Source of the DNA: Microbacterium oxydans | GTDB lineage: Bacteria; Actinomycetota; Actinomycetes; Actinomycetales; Microbacteriaceae | Assembly (NCBI RefSeq): GCF_000956525.1 | Contig: NZ_JYIW01000026.1 | Location: 1-64,000, forward strand | DNA: 64,000 nucleotides | Direction of reading: 5' to 3' | Shown here: positions 38,145-45,688 of the stretch, piece after piece | Layout: each line of letters starts with the position of its first letter | Position numbering within the stretch: the stretch's first letter is position 1 | Notes under the pieces: model-generated | What the model was told of the DNA's origin: nothing | The model's database searches: none | What the model saw: only the letters and a program-made list of their open reading frames with translations | Position numbers and translations under genes: made by a program

Positions 38145-38158
38145 GGACGCCTGCGTCC
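38145..38158. promoter_or_regulatory. Candidate TetR operator (right inverted repeat)
   Basis: A perfect palindrome GGACGC-CT-GCGTCC. It overlaps the expected -35 region of the TetR gene, whose -10-like TAAAGT (38166-38171) lies seven bases before the ATG at 38179. The position fits autorepression and repression of the divergent dehydrogenase gene. Confidence 0.6.
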
Positions 38159-38178
38159 ACTTGACTAAAGTGAGACAT

Positions 38179-38808
38179 ATGCCCGCGACACTGCCTCAGG
38201 ATCTGCGTTCCGACGCGAAGGAGAACCGCGACCGCGTCCTCGCCGCGGCTCGGGAACTGTTCGGGACTGACGGCCTCGACGTGACCATGCGACAGATCGC
38301 CCGACGCGCTGGCGTGGGGCCGGCCACCCTCTACCGGCGGTTCCCCACGAAAGCCGATCTCGTCCGGGCCGCCTTCGTGAATGAGCTCGACGCCTGTCGC
38401 TCGATCGTGGTCGACGCCCTTGCCGACACCGACCCGTGGCGCGGTTTCCGCGGCATCATCGAGCAGGTCTTGGTGCTCAACGCCCGGAACCAGGGCTTCA
38501 CGGACGCGTTCCTCTCCGCCTACCCTGATGCCGTCGACTTCCGAGCACAGCGGGAGGATGCCGTGCGGGCGATCGTCGCCGTCGCTCGTCGTGCCATCGA
38601 TGTCGGCGCCCTGCGCGCCGACTTCGTCCTGGACGACTTCCTGATCGTCCTGCTCGCGGCGCGTGGACTCTCAAGCACGACGGAGGCGGAGCGTACCCGT
38701 ACCGCGCGTCGCTACGCGGCGCTCGTGATCGACGGACTACGCGCATCCGACCGGCACGGACCGCTACCTCCTGCGCCGGGGCTCATCCCGAGTGTCATCC
38801 CGGCGTAG
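38179..38808 (+). CDS. TetR-family transcriptional regulator
   Basis: A 209-residue repressor. The HTH is RVLAAARELFGTDGLDVTMRQIARRAGVGPATLYRRFPTKADLV. The C-terminal ligand domain is helical, with no recognisable ligand motif. ATG 38179 is preferred to the upstream TTG, because TAAAGT lies seven bases before it (leaderless type). It is divergent from the quinone oxidoreductase gene, its likely target. Confidence 0.86.
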   Translation: MPATLPQDLRSDAKENRDRVLAAARELFGTDGLDVTMRQIARRAGVGPATLYRRFPTKADLVRAAFVNELDACRSIVVDALADTDPWRGFRGIIEQVLVLNARNQGFTDAFLSAYPDAVDFRAQREDAVRAIVAVARRAIDVGALRADFVLDDFLIVLLAARGLSSTTEAERTRTARRYAALVIDGLRASDRHGPLPPAPGLIPSVIPA

Positions 38809-38948
38809 ACCGCGTGCCTCCCCGGCGAAGGTGAGGGGCGACTACCAAGAGCCGGGACCTGGCCGGGACCTGATGCCTGCAAGCCATGCAATCCCTGACA
38901 TGAAATGACGCCGTTCGAGGGGCAGAAATACCCGGAAAATCAAGGATT

Positions 38949-39055
38949 CGGGCTGAACCGTCTACCTGGGGGTCAAAGGGTCGCAGGTTCAAATCCTGTC
39001 AGCCCACCAGATAAGGCCCGGAAACTCGCAAGAGTCTCCGGGCCTTCTGCATGTC
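38949..39055. repeat. Right attachment repeat (attR) with tRNA-Pro remnant and second terminator
   Basis: The region 38966-39055 repeats the tRNA-Pro anticodon-loop-to-3' part (one mismatch in 40) and the terminator block (43 of 43). A CGGGCTG, identical to the tRNA 5' acceptor strand, lies at 38949-38955, but the D-arm and half of the anticodon stem are missing, so it is not a working tRNA. It is the old 3' end displaced by integration, possibly altered since. Confidence 0.82.
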
Positions 39056-39112
39056 CGGCGAACGCGATCTGCGATACCGCCCGCACGGCGTGCCTGTGGT
39101 CAAACGCCGCCG

Positions 39113-39787
39113 CTATGCGTTCGGCCCACCGCCGAAACCGATCCTCGTGTTCAGGGCATAGCCGATGTCGTTCCGCGCCGTCACGCCGAAGTCGTTGAAC
39201 CAGAGGTCGTATCGCACTTCCTGGTACTCGTTGGGGGCCAGGATGGGTCCGTCGCCGGAGTCGGGCGTCCCGTCTCTGTCCCAGTCGAGATCGATGTACG
39301 TCTGCATCTGCGAGGACGTCTCGTTCTGGAGATGCACGATCATTACGGGACTGGTGCCGTTCTCGATCTGTCCTGTGGTCCACGCTCGCAGTCCGACAGG
39401 TTCGCAGTCGAGAACGACTCGCTTCTGGAAGATGACGCTGTTCGCGGTGCTCACCCTGAACGTGTAGGCGCCGTTCTCCATCAGTCCGTACCCGAGTGGC
39501 TGTGTCTCGCCCGGGTTCAGAATCGGGCCGTCCCCGGCGTCCCACGTGCCGTTGTCGTCCAGGTCGACGTCGACGAACGTCTGCAGCGCGGACGACGTGT
39601 TGTTCGTAATGTACAGCGTCAGACGATCCCGGCCGCCGCATGTGGTGGCGATGAACGCGGTCGCTTCGGGTGCAACGCTCGCTGCGGCCAACGGTATCCC
39701 GACGGTTGCAACGACAACCGGCACGCTCCATGCCGCCGCTTTCATCGTCGTGCGCCGGCTGATCCCGGCAGGCTCGTTCGTCCCCAT
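39113..39787 (-). CDS. Tat-exported protein with internal sequence repeat
   Basis: A 224-residue secreted protein. The N-terminus has the twin-arginine pattern SRRTTMK, a hydrophobic stretch (VPVVVATVGIPLAAASV) and then the mature chain. Two repeats of about 35 residues follow: LQTFVDVDLDDNGTWDAGDG and MQTYIDLDWDRDGTPDSGDG, each continuing with PIL-P-E. The DxDxNGxxDxGDG layout looks like a calcium-binding loop. Function unknown. It is the first chromosomal gene beyond the island. Confidence 0.75.
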   Translation of the reverse strand: MGTNEPAGISRRTTMKAAAWSVPVVVATVGIPLAAASVAPEATAFIATTCGGRDRLTLYITNNTSSALQTFVDVDLDDNGTWDAGDGPILNPGETQPLGYGLMENGAYTFRVSTANSVIFQKRVVLDCEPVGLRAWTTGQIENGTSPVMIVHLQNETSSQMQTYIDLDWDRDGTPDSGDGPILAPNEYQEVRYDLWFNDFGVTARNDIGYALNTRIGFGGGPNA

Positions 39788-39905
39788 TGTTCCCCCAGAT
39801 GCTCATGTCGCCGATCCCATATCGGCCGAGCGACAGCTTAACGTTTCACTGAACAGCGCTTCAGTGGTGGAGAGAGGAGAGTCGCGGATGGAGCGGCCGG
39901 CCGCG

Positions 39906-40502
39906 TCAGCGCAGCTCCGACTCCAGCATCCTTTCCGCCAGCCGTCGAGCGACCTCGAACGGCTCGGCGAAGGTCTCCATGCCGACCGTGACGATGGCAC
40001 CTTCGTAGAGGAGCATCATCGCCTGGCCCAGGTCGGACGCGTCAGCTGCCCCTGCCTCCCGGCAGAGCTCGGTGAAGACGTCGAGCAACCAGGCCTTCTG
40101 CCGCGCGACCTCGGGGAACACCGGGTGTCCGTCGTGACCGTCGCCGATCTCGGCGCGGGCGTTGATCGCGCTGCACCCTTTCGGGCTGTACTCGTCTGAC
40201 CACGTGATCGCCGCATCGAAGACCGCGAGCACGCGATCCGGGCCTCCGGCAGGGACGCGTGAGAGGTGGCCTGCGAGGTGCGCGCGCCACTTGGCGTCAC
40301 GGTGCTGCAGGTACGCCACGACCAGTGTCTCCTTCGAGCCAAACCGGTCGTACAGGGTCTTCTTCGTGACGCCGGCTGCCTCTGCGATCGTGTCGACGCC
40401 GACCGCGTGGATGCCGCGCTCGTAGAAGAGCTGCGACGCGGCATCGAGCACACGCGTGGCGCCAGGGGTGAGCGGAGCGAGTTCGGGAACGGGAACGGCC
40501 AT
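39906..40502 (-). CDS. TetR-family regulator of the EamA gene
   Basis: A 198-residue repressor. The HTH is RVLDAASQLFYERGIHAVGVDTIAEAAGVTKKTLYDRFGSKETLV. The ligand domain has GCSAINARAEIGDG, a segment seen in several TetR proteins controlling drug exporters. It is divergent from the EamA gene across a 33-base gap with one palindrome. A TATATT box six bases before the ATG suggests a leaderless mRNA. Confidence 0.87.
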   Translation of the reverse strand: MAVPVPELAPLTPGATRVLDAASQLFYERGIHAVGVDTIAEAAGVTKKTLYDRFGSKETLVVAYLQHRDAKWRAHLAGHLSRVPAGGPDRVLAVFDAAITWSDEYSPKGCSAINARAEIGDGHDGHPVFPEVARQKAWLLDVFTELCREAGAADASDLGQAMMLLYEGAIVTVGMETFAEPFEVARRLAERMLESELR

Positions 40503-40510
40503 GACTCGAA

Positions 40511-40526
40511 TATACCAACCTGTATA
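40511..40526. promoter_or_regulatory. Shared TetR operator between TetR and EamA genes
   Basis: TATAC-N6-GTATA, a palindrome covering both promoters. The -10 boxes TATAGT (+ strand, 40523-40528) and TATATT (- strand) overlap its two arms. One bound dimer would block both transcripts. Confidence 0.7.
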
Positions 40527-40535
40527 GTCGAGGGC

Positions 40536-41483
40536 ATGGGTAAACAGATCGGTGTACTTCGGGTCGGAGTGACGGCTCTCGCTTCAGCGGCCTTCGTCGC
40601 GAGTTGGAGTTCCGGATTCCTCGTGCCGGCGATCGCCACCGTCGATGTCGCGCCGCTGACCCTGCTGGTGTGGCGGTTCGTGCCGCTCGCGGTTGTGCTG
40701 CTCGCGATCGTCCTGCTCAGCCGAGCCGCGAACGGCGTCACTGCGCCGGACCTCCGGCGGCAGGCGCTGATCGGCCTGTTCGCCCAGTTCGGGTACTGCA
40801 CCGCGGTCTACGCTGCAGTGGCATCCGGCGTCGCCACCGGTACGACTGCGTTGATCGACGCGGTGCAACCGCTCGTGGTCGCCATGCTGGTCGGGCCGCT
40901 GCTCGGGCTGAAGGTTCGTGGAGCACAATGGGCCGGACTCGTCGTCGGCGCGGCAGGCGTCTTCCTGGTCGTGCGGTCGCAGCTCGACGACTCCACCGCG
41001 CACCCCGCCGCGTATCTCTGGCCGGCTGCGGCGATGGTCTGCCTGATCGTCGGCACGTTTCTGCAGCGCCGCTCGGAACCGCGCACCAGCACCCTGGTGA
41101 CGCTGACGATCCACGTCACGGTGACCGCTCTGGCGCTCATCCTGATCACCGCGATCGCCGGCCAGCTCATGCCGCCGGCATCCGTCTCGTTCTGGCTCGC
41201 CGTCGTGTTCTCCGCGGTCTTCCCGACCCTCGCGGCCTACGGTCTCTACTGGTGGTTGTTGCGCCGCGTCGGCATCACGGCGCTCAATGCACTGCTCTTC
41301 CCGGTCGCGCCGACGACCGCAGCCGCAGGGGCGTTCATCCTGGGCGAACCGCTCACGATCGTCACGCTCATCGGGTTCGCGCTGTGCGGCGCGGGGGTTG
41401 TGGCCGTGCTCGTGAGTGAAGCGCGCACTCGCCCGGCTGCGCAGTCCCGTGTGCAGTCGGCATCGGCGGTCGATGTGCGCTGA
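40536..41483 (+). CDS. EamA/DMT-family transporter
   Basis: A 315-residue membrane protein with ten hydrophobic helices in two EamA repeats: SWSSGFLVPAIATVDVAPLTLLVWRF in the first and SVSFWLAVVFSAVFPTLAAYGLYWWLL in the second. Such transporters export metabolites or drugs. ATG 40536 lies seven bases after TATAGT, so the mRNA is probably leaderless. Controlled by the divergent TetR gene. Confidence 0.88.
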   Translation: MGKQIGVLRVGVTALASAAFVASWSSGFLVPAIATVDVAPLTLLVWRFVPLAVVLLAIVLLSRAANGVTAPDLRRQALIGLFAQFGYCTAVYAAVASGVATGTTALIDAVQPLVVAMLVGPLLGLKVRGAQWAGLVVGAAGVFLVVRSQLDDSTAHPAAYLWPAAAMVCLIVGTFLQRRSEPRTSTLVTLTIHVTVTALALILITAIAGQLMPPASVSFWLAVVFSAVFPTLAAYGLYWWLLRRVGITALNALLFPVAPTTAAAGAFILGEPLTIVTLIGFALCGAGVVAVLVSEARTRPAAQSRVQSASAVDVR

Positions 41484-41779
41484 GTCGGATGCTCGACGGC
41501 CGGAAAAACCATCGGCCGGAGACAGCGGGGTATGCCCTCTCGAGTGGTCCGCCCCAACGGTTCTCGAGAGGGCCACCGTCCATCCCGGACGGCAGGGGAG
41601 GCGGCGATAGTCGCTGCGCTCGCTGGCTGATTACCCCAGTATTCAGCCGGTAGCCCCCGCTACGCTTAGCAGAGTACCCGCATTTTGTCTTGTCCACCAT
41701 TTGGGGGACAAGATTTCTTGAAATATTTCGGGAGGCAGAAGTCCTGGGCTTCGTGGACGCTGTTTCCTAAGGTGGAGAC
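41484..41779. other. Gap of 296 bases with two hairpins
   Basis: No gene is seen. Two inverted repeats stand out: GCCCTCTCGAG/CTCGAGAGGGC at 41534-41573 (long loop) and TCTTGTCC/GGACAAGA at 41688-41713. The second is followed by an AT-rich run (ATTTCTTGAAATATTTC). The first may end the EamA transcript. The second may be an operator or leader structure for the gene at 41780. Confidence 0.6.
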
Positions 41780-42160
41780 ATGGACAGGATCCTCGTTGTC
41801 GCAGGCCAGATCGCCATCGCACCAGGGCACCGTATCGAGGTGACCGAGCAGGCCGATCCGCTCACCAATGAGCCTGTCCTCCTGTCTCTGACCGACCTCG
41901 ATACGGGGATCCGCTATCGAACAGACGATGTCTCCGGCGAACTCTCGCGCTGGTTGGGGCGAGTGCTCGACTGCACGGTGACGATCGGCGCTCACAGTGC
42001 TCGCACGACGCTCACTGTCGACCCGATCGGCCCTGGATCGACGGGGGCGAAGGTCGCGCTGCGGGAGGCGGATGCCGCCGCGGACGCCGCCAAGGCTGAA
42101 GCCGACCGTTGGGGCGGCAGCGACCGTCAGCCGGCCGAGGAGACCGAACGGTTCTGGTGA
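41780..42160 (+). CDS. Hypothetical protein of 126 residues
   Basis: A soluble protein. The N-terminal half is mixed strand (MDRILVVAGQIAIAPGHRIE, then VLLSLTDLDTGIRYRTDD). The C-terminal third is Ala/Asp/Glu-rich and likely helical. No family is recognised. A weak GGTGGAG precedes the ATG. It is convergent with dnaE2. Confidence 0.55.
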   Translation: MDRILVVAGQIAIAPGHRIEVTEQADPLTNEPVLLSLTDLDTGIRYRTDDVSGELSRWLGRVLDCTVTIGAHSARTTLTVDPIGPGSTGAKVALREADAAADAAKAEADRWGGSDRQPAEETERFW

Positions 42161-42182
42161 CACCGATCAGGTCTGTATCGGG

Positions 42183-42207
42183 CCCTTCGGCAGGCTCAGG
42201 GACCCAG
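42183..42207. repeat. REP-like palindromic element
   Basis: CCCTTCGGCAGGCTCAGGGA is a variant of a palindromic repeat (CCCTGAGCCTGTCGAAGGG on the other strand) that is common between genes in many GC-rich genomes. Here it lies in the 66-base convergent gap between the hypothetical gene and dnaE2. Confidence 0.6.
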
Positions 42208-42226
42208 GTGCTCGTGGTGACACCGG

Positions 42227-45200
42227 TCACCGGAAGTCCCGCGAACGGTGCGCGAGCCCGGTGCGCAGATCCTCGAAGGCATCGGCGAGCACATTCACGA
42301 CACCCTCGGTCGAGCGCTCCAGGATGCCGCGGACGATGAGCGCCGGTGAATCCCTGGCGATACGGCGGTAGCGATTCCACACTCCGGCTGAGCAGACGAT
42401 GTTGACGAGTCCGTTCTCGTCCTCGAGGTTCACGAAGGTGATCCCGGACGCGGTCGCCGGTCGCTGACGGTGCGTGACGAGACCGGCGACCTCGATGCGC
42501 CGGCCGGACTCGTGCGCCTGCAGATCGACGGAGGTCAGCACCCCGCGTTCCTGCAGCGCGCTGCGGAAGTGCGTCATCGGGTGATCATCGGTCGACACCC
42601 CGGTCGACCAGAGATCGGCGGAGAGCCGCTCGTAGCTGGTCTGATCCGCGAACAGCGGAGGCTGCACGGCGACGGTGGTGCCGGGGAGGAAGCGCGCACG
42701 GTCCTCGGCCGCAGCGCCGGCGAGCCAGATCGCCTCGCGTCGCTCCAGCCCGAGGGACTCGAATGCCCCTGCGGTGGCCAGGGATTCGAGCTGTGCCGCG
42801 GTGGCATCCGTGCGCCTGACCAGATCGTGCAAGTCGCGATAGGGGCCGTTCGCCTCCCGCTCGGCGACGATCCGCTCCGCCATGGGTGCGCCGATACCGC
42901 GGATGCCACCGAGTCCGAGCCGCACGGCATGCGTCCCGTCACGCCGGTGCGCTGCGGATTCATCCGGTGCTTCCCGGTCGAAGCGCCGCACCGCAGGCTG
43001 GGGATCGGCGAGGCAGGCATCGATGCCGGTCGGCGCAGTGGGCGGTGATTCCGGGTCGAGCGGCTCGAGGGTCTCGGTCGCCCCGGAGGTGAGCAGATCA
43101 GGGCGTCGCACCTCCACCCCATGGCGCCTCGCATCAGCGGTGAGCGTCGCACCGGAGTAGAAGCCCATCGGCTGCGAGCGCAGGAGCCCGGCGAGGAAGG
43201 CAGCAGGGTAATGGAGCTTCACCCAGGAGCTGGCGTAGACGAGCAGGGCGAACGACAGGGAGTGCGACTCCGCGAAGCCGAAGTTCGCGAACGCCTGGAT
43301 CTGCGCGTAGATGCGGTCGGCGGCGTCGCCCACGAGTCCACGCCTCGCCATGCCCGCGTACAGCTTCGCCTTGACCTTCTCGATCTTCTCGAGTCCACGC
43401 TTCGACCCCATGGCGCGGCGCAGCAGGTCGCCCTCGTCAGCTGTGCAGTCGCCGACGGCCATCGCCATCTGGATCAGCTGCTCCTGGAAGATCGGAACCC
43501 CCAGGGTGCGCTCCAGGATGTCCTGCAGATCGCTGTGAGGGTAGGGGATGGGGAACTCCACCGGCGCCTCACCGCGGGCCACGCGCTCGAGGTTCTCCTC
43601 ATCGACCTTGTCCTTCGCGATCTTCCGCCGCACGAAGGGATGCACTGCTCCACCCTGGATGGGTCCTGGACGGATCAGCGCGATCTGGATCGTGAGGTCG
43701 TAGAAGCTGCGCGGCTGCAGGCGGGGGAGCAGACCGATCTGGGCGCGGGACTCCACCTGGAACACCCCGATCGAATCGGCGCGGCAGAGCATGTCGAAGA
43801 CGGCCGGCTCTTCCTTGGGGATGCTCTCCAGCGTCCATTCCTCACCGGTGGCGTCGCGGATGATGTCGAAGCAGTGCTGCAGCGCGGCCAGCATCCCGAG
43901 TCCGAGCAGGTCGAACTTCACCAGGCCCATGAAGGCGGCGTCATCCTTGTCCCACTGGATGACGGTGCGGTCCTCCATGCGGGCGTGCTCCACAGGAACG
44001 ACCTCGCCGACCGGGCGTGCGGTCAACACCATGCCCCCGGAGTGGATGCCGAGATGCCGGGGCGCCTTCAGCAGCTCGCCGGCATACTCGAGCACGTTCT
44101 CGGGGATGTCGTGCTCATCGGCGACCTCGAGGCCGGCGCTCCACCCGTCGACCTGGCGCGACCAGGCATCCTGCTGTCCCGGAGAGTAGCCGAGCGCCCG
44201 TGCCATGTCTCGGACGGCGTTCTTCGGGCGGTACTGGATGACGTTCGCGACCTGTGCCGCACGCTGCCGCCCGTACTTCGCGTACACCCACTGGATGATC
44301 TCCTCGCGTCGCCGGGAGTCGAAGTCCACGTCGATGTCCGGCTCCTCCTGCCTGGTGGTCGCGAGGAAGCGCTCGAAGGGGAGCCGGTAGAGGATCGGGT
44401 CGACCGCGGTGATCCCCAGCAGGTAGCAGACAGCGCTCGCCGCAGCAGACCCACGACCCTGGCAGAGGATGCCACGCCGTCGTGCCTCCGCGACGATGCC
44501 GTGCACGATGAGGAAGTACCCGGGGAAGTCCTTCTCCTCGATCACGTCCAGCTCCCGCCCGATGCGATGCCTGCCTTCATCGTCGAGGCGGGGGTACTTC
44601 GTCGGCACAGCGTCCCAGACGAGGGTGCGCAACCAGCTCATCGGTGTGTGGCCTTCCGGCACCTCCTGTCGTGGCAGGTCGGGGCGGGCTCGCCGAAGCG
44701 GGAATGCGGATGCCGCAGCCAGCTCGAGTCCGTGGGAGATCGCCCCGGGGTATCGCCGGAAACGGGCCGCCATCTCCGCGCCGCTGCGCAGATGCGCGCC
44801 GCCATGGGCGGGGAGCCAGCCGTCGAGATCGTCCATGCTGCGGACAGCGCGCACCGCGGCCACTGCTTCAGCGAGGGGTGCGCGAGCGGGGGTCGCGTAG
44901 TGCACGTTGTTCGTCGCCACCACCGGGAGATGCAGCCGTGCGGCGAGCTCGGCCAGGGTGTCGTTGCGACGGGTGTCCTGCGGGTCGCCGTGGTCGATCA
45001 GCTCGACCGCGACGTGATCCGCGCCGAACAGGTCGACCAGGTGGCGCAACGGCGTCTCGGGGTCGCCGAGCTCCAGCCCGCGCCGAACGCTGCCCTTGCG
45101 GCAGCCGGTGAGGATCGTCCAGTGACCATCGGCGCTCGCCGCGAGCTCGTCGAGGTCGTAGACAGGGCGCCCCTTCTCGGCACCCCGCAGCTGCGCGGTC

Positions 45201-45688
45201 GTGATCGCGCCGGAGAGGCGGTGATACCCCTCCATCCCACCGGCGAGCACGAGCAGATGATCGCCCAGGGGGTCGGGGTTGCCGCGCTGCGGTGCTGGAA
45301 GCTCGAGTGACAGCTCGGCACCGTAGACGGTCTGCACTCGTGCCTCCATGAGCTCGGCGAGCTCGGCGAAGCGCGCTGCGCCGTAGAAGCCGTCGTGATC
45401 CGTGAGCGCGAGCGCGGTGAGCCCGAGACGTTCCGCCTCGGAGAGCAGATCTTCCGGAGAGGAGGCGCCGTCGAGGAAGGAGTACGAGGAGTGCGCGTGC
45501 AGCTCGGCGTAGGGGACCGCGTCGTCCGGGCGGACGGTCGGGGGCGGTGTGCGTTTGCGGCGACGGCTGATCGGTCCCTCATCGACACGGGTGCCTCGAG
45601 GTTCGGCGACGGCCGGCCTCGGAGGCTCTTCTCCGGTGAGGGTTCGCTCGAGCTCACGCCAGGTCTGCGGTGGGTTGTGCCAGCCCAT
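42227..45688 (-). CDS. dnaE2: Error-prone DNA polymerase DnaE2 (ImuC)
   Basis: A 1153-residue C-family polymerase. The N-terminal PHP domain shows AELHAHSSYSFLDGASSPEDLL and LTDHDGFYGAARF. The palm has CQGRGSAAASAVCYLLGIT and EPDIDVDFDSRRREEII. Then come KDDAAFMGLVKFDLLGLGML, the finger segment FANFGFAESHSLSFALLVYAS and a C-terminal OB domain (IEVAGLVTHRQRPATASG). It is shorter than replicative DnaE, as DnaE2 is. It starts at 45688 in the stop of imuB and carries out SOS mutagenic bypass with ImuA/ImuB. Confidence 0.95.
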   Translation of the reverse strand: MGWHNPPQTWRELERTLTGEEPPRPAVAEPRGTRVDEGPISRRRKRTPPPTVRPDDAVPYAELHAHSSYSFLDGASSPEDLLSEAERLGLTALALTDHDGFYGAARFAELAELMEARVQTVYGAELSLELPAPQRGNPDPLGDHLLVLAGGMEGYHRLSGAITTAQLRGAEKGRPVYDLDELAASADGHWTILTGCRKGSVRRGLELGDPETPLRHLVDLFGADHVAVELIDHGDPQDTRRNDTLAELAARLHLPVVATNNVHYATPARAPLAEAVAAVRAVRSMDDLDGWLPAHGGAHLRSGAEMAARFRRYPGAISHGLELAAASAFPLRRARPDLPRQEVPEGHTPMSWLRTLVWDAVPTKYPRLDDEGRHRIGRELDVIEEKDFPGYFLIVHGIVAEARRRGILCQGRGSAAASAVCYLLGITAVDPILYRLPFERFLATTRQEEPDIDVDFDSRRREEIIQWVYAKYGRQRAAQVANVIQYRPKNAVRDMARALGYSPGQQDAWSRQVDGWSAGLEVADEHDIPENVLEYAGELLKAPRHLGIHSGGMVLTARPVGEVVPVEHARMEDRTVIQWDKDDAAFMGLVKFDLLGLGMLAALQHCFDIIRDATGEEWTLESIPKEEPAVFDMLCRADSIGVFQVESRAQIGLLPRLQPRSFYDLTIQIALIRPGPIQGGAVHPFVRRKIAKDKVDEENLERVARGEAPVEFPIPYPHSDLQDILERTLGVPIFQEQLIQMAMAVGDCTADEGDLLRRAMGSKRGLEKIEKVKAKLYAGMARRGLVGDAADRIYAQIQAFANFGFAESHSLSFALLVYASSWVKLHYPAAFLAGLLRSQPMGFYSGATLTADARRHGVEVRRPDLLTSGATETLEPLDPESPPTAPTGIDACLADPQPAVRRFDREAPDESAAHRRDGTHAVRLGLGGIRGIGAPMAERIVAEREANGPYRDLHDLVRRTDATAAQLESLATAGAFESLGLERREAIWLAGAAAEDRARFLPGTTVAVQPPLFADQTSYERLSADLWSTGVSTDDHPMTHFRSALQERGVLTSVDLQAHESGRRIEVAGLVTHRQRPATASGITFVNLEDENGLVNIVCSAGVWNRYRRIARDSPALIVRGILERSTEGVVNVLADAFEDLRTGLAHRSRDFR

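Noticed and set aside
38101..38170. T-arm-like sequence GGTTCGATCC on the - strand as a tRNA or tmRNA remnant
   Set aside because: The stem GGCGGG/CCCGCC leaves an eight-base loop, the correct five-base T-stem does not form, and no acceptor or anticodon arm can be drawn. Treated as an operator-like inverted repeat.
26400..38808. The island as a dedicated anti-phage defence island
   Set aside because: No restriction-modification, CRISPR, retron, CBASS or Gabija-type genes are seen. Apart from one uncertain HEPN-like protein, the cargo is oxidoreductases, a transporter and regulators.
43121..45310. A 729-residue open frame on the + strand inside dnaE2
   Set aside because: It is fully antisense to DnaE2, whose motifs are continuous. 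The antisense product has no recognisable domain and no ribosome site.
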